A stretch of 10,256 nt of DNA from the NCBI GenBank assembly GCA_964440915.1, contig CAYTTV010000088.1:1-10256 (forward strand). The letters are read 5' to 3'. Below, piece by piece: positions 1 to 6,859 of this stretch. A program made the position numbers and the translations under genes. Position 1 is the stretch's first letter; each line of letters opens with the position of its first letter. The notes beneath the pieces were generated by a model. It had not been told where the DNA came from. It ran no database searches and was given only the letters and a program-made list of their open reading frames with translations. This stretch comes from CAMPJM01 sp964440915 (lineage in GTDB: Bacteria; Bacteroidota; Bacteroidia; Cytophagales; Cyclobacteriaceae).

Positions 1-110
1 AGAAAATTGTACAGCGGGCGACAGGCAGTATGCGAGAAGCCTGAAGGGCTTCAAAATGAATAACAAAGGGCGATCGCACTAAACCCAACCCCGAAGGGGT
101 TGAACAACGG
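1..110. repeat. Double-hairpin dispersed-repeat-like element
   Basis: Two compact hairpins lie close together. The first is GAAGCC (36-41) pairing with GGCTTC (47-52) around a TGAAG loop. The second is CAACCCC (86-92) pairing with GGGGTTG (96-102) around a GAA loop. The palindrome GCGATCGC (70-77) sits between them. I see no open reading frame worth calling here. Non-coding blocks with hairpins of the AACCCC-GAA-GGGGTT and AAGCC-TGAAG-GGCTT type recur in many Bacteroidota genomes, so I infer a copy of a dispersed structured repeat. Only one copy is visible in this window, so repetition is not demonstrated. It may extend past the left edge. Confidence 0.5.
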
Positions 111-173
111 GAAGCATATGAAGCTGTCAAAGGAAAGTAGTCAGTAAAATAGACGAAAAGTTACCACAGTCAT

Positions 174-257
174 TCAATCATTCTGTAATTCATTAATTCT
201 TTCAATCACTTCAGTTTTCCGATTCCCCATTTCTTGTATAGCTTTGTAGGAGGTCAT
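174..257 (-). CDS. Possible 27-residue small ORF, unknown
   Basis: A short frame begins with ATG at 257 and ends with TGA at 176-174. The predicted peptide is hydrophilic, with a charged helical-looking tail that includes NRKTEVIERINELQND. The frame stays open further upstream, past position 300 and into the antisense of the methyltransferase gene, so this could also be the 3' end of a decayed longer gene. There is no ribosome binding site, recognisable domain or clear promoter. I do not recognise it, and chance is a real possibility. Confidence 0.18.
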   Translation of the reverse strand: MTSYKAIQEMGNRKTEVIERINELQND

Positions 258-268
258 TTTTTAAGAAA

Positions 269-297
269 TTGGCCTGCATCATATAATTGTAACTTTA
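269..297 (+). promoter_or_regulatory. Candidate promoter for the methyltransferase
   Basis: TTG at 269-271 and TAACTTTA at 290-297 are separated by 18 bases. This resembles the Bacteroidota -33 TTG / -7 TAnnTTTG pair with one mismatch and slightly short spacing. The start codon follows 12 bases later, so the leader would be very short. Weak evidence. Confidence 0.3.
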
Positions 298-309
298 ACC
301 GATAAACCA

Positions 310-966
310 ATGGATCAGAAAGCAGATGACAAGACTATTGCCACCATGTTGCGAAAGCCAGAAGGAGATCTGGGCAAACAGGTAGCCAAGAACTTGAACA
401 AGTCTAACTTTAACATGATAAACCAGAGCATTGAAGCATTATCAATGAAAGATGGTGAGAGCATTTTGGAAATTGGCTTTGGAAATGGCGCCCATATCAA
501 AGACATACTTAGTAAAGCGGAAAACATACGCTATACGGGAATAGACTTTGCTGAGACCATGGTGGCAGAAGCTACTGAAAATCACCTGCAAGAAATAAAG
601 AACAACCAAGTAGAGATTCATTTAGCATCTTCTGACAGCATTCCATTTGATGCGGGAAGTTTCGATAAAGTATTGGCTGCCAATACACTCTATTTTTGGG
701 AGAAACCTGAAGATCATCTTCAACAAATCCTTAAAGTCTTGAAACTAGGAGGAGTTTTGAGTTTGGCCATTCGCTCCAAAGAATTTATGCGAAAACTGCC
801 GTTTGTGCAGCACGGGTTTACCATGTACACGCAGGAAGAAGCAGAAGAATTGATCGAAGACAGTGGTTTCAGGATAATGAAATCGGAATATACCAAGGAG
901 CCATTACAGGATTTTGACGGGGTTGTGTCGGAGCCTGACTTTATTGTGATTGCTGCGATGAAATAA
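310..966 (+). CDS. Class I SAM-dependent methyltransferase
   Basis: This 218-residue protein is probably a cytoplasmic methyltransferase of the Methyltransf_11/UbiE-like superfamily, transferring a methyl group from S-adenosylmethionine to an unidentified substrate. Motif I, the SAM-binding glycine-rich loop, is ILEIGFGNG (52-60). The acidic end of strand 2 is in YTGIDFA (75-81), with D79 expected to hold the ribose. The strand 4 region is FDKVLAANTLYFW (118-130), and the LKLGG turn (144-148) precedes strand 5. The N-terminal LRKPEGDLGKQV segment (14-25) matches a lead-in seen in many Bacteroidota methyltransferases of this type. The length is normal and the frame intact. The next gene starts 82 bases downstream on the same strand, so co-transcription is possible, but the two functions give no obvious link. 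The substrate cannot be read from the sequence. Confidence 0.88.
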   Translation: MDQKADDKTIATMLRKPEGDLGKQVAKNLNKSNFNMINQSIEALSMKDGESILEIGFGNGAHIKDILSKAENIRYTGIDFAETMVAEATENHLQEIKNNQVEIHLASSDSIPFDAGSFDKVLAANTLYFWEKPEDHLQQILKVLKLGGVLSLAIRSKEFMRKLPFVQHGFTMYTQEEAEELIEDSGFRIMKSEYTKEPLQDFDGVVSEPDFIVIAAMK

Positions 967-1048
967 GCTCTTGCATGTTTTTATAGAATCACTTTTTATT
1001 TTTTAGTAGATTTAACTCGTATTTGCAATTCACTGAAAATAACATAAA

Positions 1049-2191
1049 ATGAAAAACACGAACGTAATCTTTTTCTCTTTACTTTTTTTGCTCGCCATAT
1101 CCTCCTGCGGAAATGGTAACAATACCAACCAGGTTGTTGATCAAGGAGAAAACAGGGAAAGCTCACAGGCATTTAAAGTAGATACGATCTCTACGGATCT
1201 GAACAGTATCTGGGGCATGGCTTTTCTTCCAGATGGAAGGATCCTTTTGAATGAAAAGGAGGGAGTAATCAGGATAGTGCAAGATGGTAAGTTGCTGGAC
1301 GAAAGAGTGGAAAATGTTCCCAAAGTGTTCTATCAAGGACAAGGAGGCCTATTGGACATCCAATTGCATCCCCAGTATGAAGAGAATGGTTGGATATACC
1401 TTTCTTATTCCAAGGCTGTAGGCAACGGTGCCATAACAGCTTTGACCAGAGCTAGACTTGATGGAACTAGTTTAGTGGATGTAGAAGAAATCTTTTTAAC
1501 AGAGCCAGTAGTGAGGTCTTCTCACCACTTCGGCTCCAGAATAGCTTTCGATAATGACGGTTATTTGTACATAACAGTAGGTGAAAGAGGGACCAAAGAA
1601 AATTCTCAGGACCTGAGCAATCACTATGGCAAGGTGCATAGACTATTTGACGATGGACGTATTCCAGAAGATAATCCATTTGTTGGGGATGCCAATGCCA
1701 AAGGGTCCATTTGGACGTATGGCAATAGGAATATGCAAGGCTTGTATTATGATGTTGACACAGACATCTTATGGGAGCACGAGCATGGACCTAAAGGTGG
1801 AGATGAATTAAATATAATAGAAAAAGGCAAAAACTATGGCTGGCCCGTGATCACCTATGGCGTGGATTACGATAATTCCATAATTTCAGATCTCACAGAG
1901 AAAGAAGGTATGGAGCAACCAGTACATTATTGGGTTCCGTCCATTGCAGTTTGTGGCTTGACGATGGTGAAAGGTGATATGTTCCCTGATTGGGAAGGCA
2001 ATTTGCTCGTTGGCGCATTGGCACAAAAGCATGTGGCCAGATTGAAATTGGATGGCACGAAAGTAGTTGAAGAAGAAAAACTGCTTCAGGATGTAGCAAG
2101 GGTGCGATCTGTAGCCCAAAGTCCTGAAGGTTATATTTACGTAGGAACAGAAGGTCCTGGGATGTTGCTAAGGTTATCCCCTCAAGAATAG
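1049..2191 (+). CDS. PQQ-dependent sugar dehydrogenase, lipoprotein
   Basis: This 380-residue protein belongs to the glucose/sorbosone dehydrogenase family (GSDH; YliI/Asd-like), whose members oxidise aldose sugars with pyrroloquinoline quinone. It starts with a lipoprotein signal: basic MKN, a hydrophobic stretch, then a lipobox ending ISSC with C20 as the lipidated residue. It should therefore be anchored in the envelope. The six-bladed propeller shows typical landmarks: WGMAFLPDGR (55-64), GQGGLLDIQLHP (97-108), HHFGSRIAFDNDG (159-171) with the likely active-site histidine, GNRNMQGL (225-232), WEHEHGPKGGDELN (242-255) in the cofactor and calcium region, and GKNYGWP (260-266). The length is normal for the family. 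A TAGATTTA sequence at 1007-1014 is a possible -7 box. No pqq synthesis genes are visible, so the cofactor source and true substrate are unknown; some relatives have no proven PQQ activity. Confidence 0.9.
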   Translation: MKNTNVIFFSLLFLLAISSCGNGNNTNQVVDQGENRESSQAFKVDTISTDLNSIWGMAFLPDGRILLNEKEGVIRIVQDGKLLDERVENVPKVFYQGQGGLLDIQLHPQYEENGWIYLSYSKAVGNGAITALTRARLDGTSLVDVEEIFLTEPVVRSSHHFGSRIAFDNDGYLYITVGERGTKENSQDLSNHYGKVHRLFDDGRIPEDNPFVGDANAKGSIWTYGNRNMQGLYYDVDTDILWEHEHGPKGGDELNIIEKGKNYGWPVITYGVDYDNSIISDLTEKEGMEQPVHYWVPSIAVCGLTMVKGDMFPDWEGNLLVGALAQKHVARLKLDGTKVVEEEKLLQDVARVRSVAQSPEGYIYVGTEGPGMLLRLSPQE

Positions 2192-2206
2192 CGTTGGTGT
2201 AAAAAT

Positions 2207-2229
2207 GGCAGCGGTTTAAAGCCGCTGTC
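2207..2229. repeat. GC-rich hairpin just after the dehydrogenase gene
   Basis: CAGCGG (2209-2214) pairs with CCGCTG (2222-2227), and the stem extends through wobble and A-T pairs to about ten base pairs around a TAA loop. No T-run follows, so it is not a standard intrinsic terminator. It could be a small dispersed palindrome or an mRNA 3'-end stabiliser. It lies 15 bases after the stop codon and 19 bases before the terminator stem. Confidence 0.5.
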
Positions 2230-2248
2230 TCCCTCGAAGCCAATATTG

Positions 2249-2297
2249 AAAAAGAGCAGAAGTTCGATTACTAAAGAACCCTCTGCTCTTTTTTTAT
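2249..2297. terminator. Bidirectional rho-independent terminator
   Basis: AAAAAGAGCAGA (2249-2260) pairs perfectly with TCTGCTCTTTTT (2282-2293). A further inner stem, GTTC (2262-2265) with GAAC (2276-2279), sits in the loop. A T-run follows on the plus strand, and the mirrored A-run gives a U-tract on the minus strand. It can therefore end both the plus-strand dehydrogenase transcript and the minus-strand transcript coming through the gcdH side. Confidence 0.88.
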
Positions 2298-2309
2298 ATA
2301 TTTGTTTGT

Positions 2310-2595
2310 ACTCATGCATTTCATTTCATCCAGGTCTCTGGCTTTGATTTTCACAATTTTTCCATTTTTGAAATTTCAATCATTTTGTTCCACACATTGC
2401 TGTCTTGAATTTTATTATAATCTGTCTCTTGCCCTTCTGCAACTGTAATAAATAGGTTCTCTGAGTTATCTATAACCATCTAGTTATCAACTACGGGAAT
2501 AAACAATTTAATTGGATTTTTGATCCCTTGTTATATCTTCTTCTTATGACTTGCTCTCGGATATTATTCCCTCCCTCTACTGCTCTTCCCTTTAC
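2310..2595 (-). pseudogene. Remnant of a zeta-toxin-like ABC-type ATPase (COG4185-like)
   Basis: Reading the minus strand, three frames join into one protein-like sequence of about 95 residues. The first frame (about 2595 to 2527) gives AVEGGNNIREQVIRRRYNKG. The second gives IKNPIKLFIPVVDN, an in-frame TAG stop (2482-2480), then MVIDNSENLFITVAEGQ and on to WNKMIEISKMEK. After a TGA at 2353-2351, the third frame gives IVKIKARDLDEM. The order EGG-N-I, VIRRRY-xxG, a P-x-x-D block, DNS and VAEGQ matches, from memory, the C-terminal half of zeta-toxin/AAA_33-like proteins of COG4185, where EGGHNI, IRRRYxRG, PxxD and DNS are conserved. The Walker A half is absent, so the gene is truncated as well as frameshifted. 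It lies on the same strand as gcdH, beginning right behind its stop codon. Confidence 0.72.
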
Positions 2596-2618
2596 ATTGA
2601 ACCCGGGATAAGCCTTTT

Positions 2619-3845
2619 TTAATTAAAAGCTGCTATTCCTGTGATTTCCTGTCCGAGAATCAGCAAATGGATGTCGTGCGTGCCTTCATAGGTAACGACA
2701 GACTCTAGATTCATCATATGGCGCATGATGGGATATTCACCGGTAATGCCCATTCCGCCTAGTATTTGTCTTGCTTCCCTGCCTATATGCAATGCCATTT
2801 CCACGTTATTCCTTTTGGCCATCGAAATCTGGGCTGTAGTAGCTTTCCCTTCGTCCATCATCTTGCCTAGCTTCCAGTTCAGAAGTTGTGCTTTAGTGAT
2901 TTCGGTGAGCATTTCCGCCAATTTTTTCTGCGTGAGCTGAAAAGCGCCAATAGGTTTGTCAAACTGCTCTCGCTCCAATGCATACCTTTTTGCGGTATCG
3001 TAGCAGTCCATGGCAGCACCAATGGCGCCCCATGCAATGCCATATCGGGCGGTGTCCAGACAGTTTAAGGCTGCACCGAGTCCGCTTTTACCCCCGAGCA
3101 AATTTTCCTTGGGTACTTTTACATTGTCAAACACCAGCTCTCCAGTAGCACTTGCTCGAAGCGACCATTTATTATGGGTTTCTGGCGTTGAAAAACCTTC
3201 CATACCCCGCTCTACGATTAGTCCATGAATTCTATCAGATTCATCTTTGGCCCAAACCACTGCAATATCTGCATAAGGAGCATTGGAAATCCACATCTTG
3301 CTCCCATTAAGCAAATAGTGATCGCCCATATCTTTGAAGTTGGTGCGCAGCCCGGCGGGGTTAGAGCCATGGTCGGGTTCGGTCAGGCCAAAGCAACCAA
3401 GCCACTCGCCGCTTCCCAATTTGGGCAAATATTTGTGTTTTTGTGCCTCAGAACCAAATTTGTATATGGGAAACATCACCAATGAACCCTGTACAGAAGC
3501 AGTAGAGCGCATGCCCGAATCCCCTCTTTCTATCTCCTGCATGATAAGGCCATAGGCAATGTAGTCTAGTCCCCCGCCACCATACTCTGAAGGAATGGTC
3601 GGTCCAAATGCCCCCGCTTCTCCCAACTTTTTGACGATCTCTACAGGGAAAATGGCTTGTTGCGCCCATGATTCGATAAAAGGAGAAATCTCTCTTTTGA
3701 CAAAATCACGCATGGCACTTCTGATAAGCTTATGCTCCTCTGTGAGCAGGTCGTCTACAGCATAAAAATCAGGCGACTCGAATGGATCATTTTTAGTACT
3801 ACTGGAGGCTATGTTTCTTTTATTCTCTGGATTCTGGGCGGCCAT
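2619..3845 (-). CDS. gcdH: Acyl-CoA dehydrogenase, glutaryl-CoA dehydrogenase type
   Basis: This 408-residue cytoplasmic flavoenzyme most resembles glutaryl-CoA dehydrogenase, which converts glutaryl-CoA to crotonyl-CoA and CO2 in lysine and tryptophan breakdown, passing electrons to ETF. The acyl-CoA dehydrogenase domains are in the usual order: N-terminal helical part (about 30-145), FAD-binding beta part with CFGLTEPDHGSNP (151-163) and WISNAP (185-190), then the C-terminal helical part. The catalytic base is predicted as E387 in TYEGTHDIH (385-393). The pair R113-S114 in DSGMRSTASVQGSLVM matches the arginine and serine that bind the glutaryl carboxylate in the human enzyme. KWSLRASATGE and NCLDTARYGIAWG are also GCDH-like. 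Length and frame are normal. It has its own promoter box upstream and is transcribed away from the repeat-protein gene. Another short-chain acyl-CoA substrate is the main alternative. Confidence 0.9.
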   Translation of the reverse strand: MAAQNPENKRNIASSSTKNDPFESPDFYAVDDLLTEEHKLIRSAMRDFVKREISPFIESWAQQAIFPVEIVKKLGEAGAFGPTIPSEYGGGGLDYIAYGLIMQEIERGDSGMRSTASVQGSLVMFPIYKFGSEAQKHKYLPKLGSGEWLGCFGLTEPDHGSNPAGLRTNFKDMGDHYLLNGSKMWISNAPYADIAVVWAKDESDRIHGLIVERGMEGFSTPETHNKWSLRASATGELVFDNVKVPKENLLGGKSGLGAALNCLDTARYGIAWGAIGAAMDCYDTAKRYALEREQFDKPIGAFQLTQKKLAEMLTEITKAQLLNWKLGKMMDEGKATTAQISMAKRNNVEMALHIGREARQILGGMGITGEYPIMRHMMNLESVVTYEGTHDIHLLILGQEITGIAAFN

Positions 3846-3876
3846 AGTGCTGATATTTTAAATAGTTTTTGTATAT

Positions 3877-3884
3877 CAAATTTA
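3877..3884 (-). promoter_or_regulatory. -7 promoter box for gcdH
   Basis: On the minus strand this reads TAAATTTG, a perfect match to the Bacteroidota -7 consensus TAnnTTTG. It lies 31 bases before the gcdH start codon (3845), giving a leader of roughly 25 bases. The upstream -33 element is not clear. The same octamer precedes two other genes in this window. Confidence 0.6.
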
Positions 3885-3947
3885 CGTATTTAGCAATTGA
3901 ATTATAAGGTATAAGTTTGTTTTGATTCATTTGTTGGTATCAGAAGA

Positions 3948-3955
3948 TAAATTTG
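3948..3955 (+). promoter_or_regulatory. -7 promoter box for the repeat-protein gene
   Basis: TAAATTTG matches TAnnTTTG exactly. A TTTTG at 3920-3924 could serve as the -33 element, but with 23 bases between, a little more than usual. The leader would be roughly 55-60 bases before the start at 4019. It is divergent from the gcdH box, so the 173-base intergenic region carries two outward promoters. Confidence 0.55.
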
Positions 3956-4018
3956 CCTTGATCTTAGAGGTCAGTCTAAATGGGGCCTATTGCTGTACAT
4001 AATGTGTAATATGTAATC

Positions 4019-5842
4019 ATGTTCAGGATTTTATTTTTTATTTTTCTTGCTCTGAATTTTTTCTCCCTTGCTATTGGCCAAACTTTAGAAGTAAGGACTT
4101 ACTTCGATGATAAAAAGCAATTCCTGAAAGAAGAGTACCAGATCGACAAGAAAACTCCCTCCCAACTGAACGGATTTTATAGATCTTATTATCCCAACGG
4201 TCATATTATGATTGAAGGACAATATCGTAGGAGTGTGGCTACTGGAGGATGGCGGTATTTCTATCAAAATGGAGGGCTTAGAATGAAGGGTCCAATGGAA
4301 GGTGAAAATCAAATGGGCCATTGGGAGTACTTTTACGAGAACCAGCACAAACGTATGGAAGGGGATATTGCTGAGGGGAGGCGTGAGGGAAAGTGGTTTT
4401 TTTATTATGAGAATGGCAGTATAAAAAGCGAAGGAGAATTTGAAAGGGGGGAAAGAAAAGGCTTATGGCATTATTATTACGAAAGCGGCGAATTAAAGGC
4501 AAAAGGTTTATATGAAGGAGGGATAAATAAGTATAAGGAATATTATCCTTCTGGAAAATTAAAAGCTACTGGCTTCAAAAAAGGTGAAAAAAGCGATAGT
4601 TTATGGGTGTATTATTACGAAAGTTCGGCCAAAATGGGAGAAGGGCCTTATGAAGACGGGCTGCGCTCGGGAGAATGGACGTTTTATCACGAAAATGGCA
4701 ACATGTCTTCTAAAGGCACATATGTTCAAGGGGAAAGAGCAGGTCACTGGCAGTATTTTTATGAAGATGAGACTTTGAGTTCAGAAGGACTAGAGAGAGA
4801 CAGTAAAAAGGACGGTTACTGGAAGCTGTATTTTGAAGATGGCGGTTTGAAGGGAGAAGGTTTTTTTGAGGCGGGTGAAGGCATGTACACGGAATATTAT
4901 AATAGTGGCAAGCTTAAAATGAAGGGAAGGATGGAAGATGGCATCAGACAGGGAGAATGGTTGTATTATTATGAAAATGGAGCATTGGAGGGGCAGGCTA
5001 CGTTTGTAAATGACCAAGGGGCTTTTGTGGGTTATTATGAAACAGGTGAAGTGAAAATGACGGGAAACATTGAAGGCAATCAACGTGTAGGTACCTGGAC
5101 ATTGTTTAAGGAAGATGGTTCGATAGCGGGTTATTATCGAACAGTCTATAGTGGAGAGACATTTGAGTTTGAAGGATTAGCTTTTCAGGGTTCGGAAGGC
5201 GCAGCCGATACCCTCGATTATCAGAAGCCTGAATATAAGTTCAGGGCCAATGAGTCGAAATATTTTAAGAGCAGATTGAACGAATTTAGAGGGATAATTA
5301 TAGGGACCAACCCTGTTGCCATAGCGGTAGGCAGCCTCCCGATTTCGGTAGAATATTATATTCAAGAGCGGATTGGCCATGAATTCCAATTGACATTGCT
5401 CCGAGATCCGTTTTTTACAAAGGAGGCCAATATGCCTAGGTATGCGCTCTATCAAAGAGGCTTCTCGGCAGCATTTCGACAGAAATTTTATCAAAAGGAC
5501 CAGGACTTGGGTATGTTGTATTTTGCCCATGAATTGCGCTTCACACAGGTTGATTATCGCACCAGAATACCCGACGATGCCCCGATCGTACCCAACGTGC
5601 CGGTCTTGGAGGAAAAAAGCAAAGCTTACGAATATGCCATCCTGGTGGGTGACAGAGTTACCAAAGATGCAGGAGCCAAGGGAATCACATTAGATGTTTT
5701 TATTGGTGTTGGGATAGGCTATAGAGAATATGCTGCAATAGACTATCCCAACGAAACTATCAAAAAAGCATTTGATGAGGCGCCAAAGTCAAAAATATCG
5801 GTTCCTATAAGAGCGGGCCTAACTATTGGCTATATTTTCTGA
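4019..5842 (+). CDS. Secreted YwqK/MORN-type repeat protein with C-terminal barrel-like domain
   Basis: This 607-residue protein has a signal peptide (residues 1-20, hydrophobic core, likely cleavage after AIG before Q21). From about residue 52 to 372 it carries roughly 14 units of about 24 residues built on an aromatic Y/F-Y-E-N-G turn, then a K-x-x-G segment and a G-x-W close, as in WFFYYENGSIKSEG and WLYYYENGALEG. This is the MORN_2/YwqK antitoxin-repeat pattern. Residues about 420-607 are different: alternating beta segments, a GTNPVAIAVGSLPISVEYY stretch, and a final LTIGYIF ending in phenylalanine, typical of Bacteroidota outer-membrane beta-barrels. I infer a periplasmic or surface repeat region tethered to an outer-membrane barrel. 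Despite the family name, no toxin partner is adjacent, so an antitoxin role is not supported. Its function is unknown. Confidence 0.85.
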   Translation: MFRILFFIFLALNFFSLAIGQTLEVRTYFDDKKQFLKEEYQIDKKTPSQLNGFYRSYYPNGHIMIEGQYRRSVATGGWRYFYQNGGLRMKGPMEGENQMGHWEYFYENQHKRMEGDIAEGRREGKWFFYYENGSIKSEGEFERGERKGLWHYYYESGELKAKGLYEGGINKYKEYYPSGKLKATGFKKGEKSDSLWVYYYESSAKMGEGPYEDGLRSGEWTFYHENGNMSSKGTYVQGERAGHWQYFYEDETLSSEGLERDSKKDGYWKLYFEDGGLKGEGFFEAGEGMYTEYYNSGKLKMKGRMEDGIRQGEWLYYYENGALEGQATFVNDQGAFVGYYETGEVKMTGNIEGNQRVGTWTLFKEDGSIAGYYRTVYSGETFEFEGLAFQGSEGAADTLDYQKPEYKFRANESKYFKSRLNEFRGIIIGTNPVAIAVGSLPISVEYYIQERIGHEFQLTLLRDPFFTKEANMPRYALYQRGFSAAFRQKFYQKDQDLGMLYFAHELRFTQVDYRTRIPDDAPIVPNVPVLEEKSKAYEYAILVGDRVTKDAGAKGITLDVFIGVGIGYREYAAIDYPNETIKKAFDEAPKSKISVPIRAGLTIGYIF

Positions 5843-5863
5843 TAGCTGGCTTTTAAAAAATAT

Positions 5864-6406
5864 CTACAGCGTTACATGTCCCCAGTTTTCACCTGAGCGG
5901 ATACGGTTAAGCTGCGTATGGGTAATTCCAAATCTTTTGGCAATCATGCTCAGCCTGGTTTTATTACTGGCAAGCAAGCGCTTTATTACCCGTACATCAT
6001 TTTCAGTGAGCTTATAGCCAGTTACACGCCTTTTCAAAACTACAGGATTCTTATTGTTATGCCTAACCAGCTCTGCTTCTGTTACCCATTTTAGGTTATA
6101 GATAGAATTATTGGTTTTGTCATAATCAAGATGAATCACATAGTGCTGGTCGTCGTGCTGTTTCTTGAGGAAAGTTTCGGCTACCAAACGGTGTACATAA
6201 TGCTGCTGCGTGATTTTATTACCGAGCTTTACAGTAATGGTCTTGTAGCCATTGGTATTGCCTCCGTTGATCAGCCTGCCCTGTTCTTTGTCTATAGCAT
6301 AGCTCTTTACTCTGCCCAAGTGGGAAATTTCGTATTTGGGGTGTTCTAAATTGGTGTGAAAATTAATTTCTTTCCACCTTTCTTTGCTTGTTCCATTCGT
6401 TATCAT
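5864..6406 (-). CDS. NUMOD4 / HNH endonuclease with C-terminal helix-turn-helix
   Basis: This 180-residue protein has the layout of free-standing homing-type or phage-type HNH nucleases. The NUMOD4 DNA-binding motif is at the N-terminus: WKEINF (11-16), then KYEISHLGRVKS (24-35). The HNH_3 nuclease core follows: VHRLVAETFL (71-80) with H72, then VIHLDYDKTNN (90-100) with H92 and N100, and YNLKWVT (103-109) with N104. The C-terminal LTENDVRVIKRLL (133-145) and IAKRFGITHTQLNRIRSG (155-172) form a resolvase-like helix-turn-helix ending NWGHV. All core residues look present, so it may be active. It converges on the repeat-protein gene, with 21 bases between the stops and no terminator I can see there. 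No intron or intein is visible around it, so it may simply be a selfish or acquired gene. Confidence 0.87.
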   Translation of the reverse strand: MITNGTSKERWKEINFHTNLEHPKYEISHLGRVKSYAIDKEQGRLINGGNTNGYKTITVKLGNKITQQHYVHRLVAETFLKKQHDDQHYVIHLDYDKTNNSIYNLKWVTEAELVRHNNKNPVVLKRRVTGYKLTENDVRVIKRLLASNKTRLSMIAKRFGITHTQLNRIRSGENWGHVTL

Positions 6407-6859
6407 AATCTCTGTAATTAGGGATCTAATAATTTATAATATGCCGGTATTTGTTTAGTTGAAAAAGGGTAACATGAAATGCTCAAGTTAAAAAAAGCCC
6501 CTTTACGCCATTTAAATAATAATTTTACAAGGCAATCCATAAGATCACCATTCTCACGTCAAGTTCCAATTAGTTTTCAAGGGTTCTTGCGGCCCGTATC
6601 TTAATTTTAAAAAGTAATGCTTAAGAATCAATCTCTTATACAGGAAAAAAAGCAAGAATAAGTTTAATAAGTCTGCAAGTTAAACAAAAGTTTCATTAAA
6701 CATTAAAAGCTGTCAATTGTCTTTCAACCCGACTTCTCCTATCTGATCGGATACTGTTCGATTGACTTTTTCTTCTCCTCATTCCTAGCGACTCGTTTTG
6801 ATCAAGCAGCACCCGAATTTTTGATCTGTATGTATATAAAGCAAATAAACCTTTTTTGT
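6407..6859. other. AT-rich spacer with no convincing gene
   Basis: These 453 bases separate two minus-strand genes. I found no tRNA, no strong terminator and no recognisable protein remnant. A 6-bp inverted repeat, GATCAA (6800-6805) and TTGATC (6821-6826), lacks a T-run. Several imperfect copies of a GTTTAAT/GTTAAAC-like word lie at about 6660-6705. A small arginine-rich frame (6696-6782, minus) is open but unsupported. The promoter of the HNH gene should lie at its left end, but I could not place it. Confidence 0.5.

Noticed and set aside
1893..2243. Minus-strand 116-residue frame across the 3' end of the sugar dehydrogenase
   Set aside because: It reads through the hairpin and lies antisense to a conserved gene, with no recognisable domain. 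It is a shadow frame.
2617..2628. Perfect palindrome TTTTAATTAAAA at the gcdH stop codon
   Set aside because: It is a low-complexity AT palindrome without a GC stem or T-tail, and is likely chance.
4019..5842. A YwqK-type toxin-antitoxin pair
   Set aside because: The repeat family is named after antitoxins, but this protein has a signal peptide and a barrel-like end, and the neighbouring genes are not toxins of that kind. The nearby HNH gene is convergent and separately transcribed.
6526..6526. Short minus-strand ORF starting MDCLVKLLFKWRKG in the 6410-6540 region
   Set aside because: It is 40 codons, AT-driven in composition, and matches nothing I know. It more likely belongs to the HNH gene's leader region.
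6696..6782. Arginine-rich 28-residue frame on the minus strand downstream of folA
   Set aside because: It contains RRRKSQSNS and RSDRRSR and stays open back to the folA end, but has no ribosome site, promoter or recognisable family. A purine-rich spacer would give such a peptide by chance.
6800..6826. Inverted repeat GATCAA / TTGATC as a folA terminator
   Set aside because: The stem is only 6 bp and AT-rich, with a 15-base loop and no U-tract in the folA direction.
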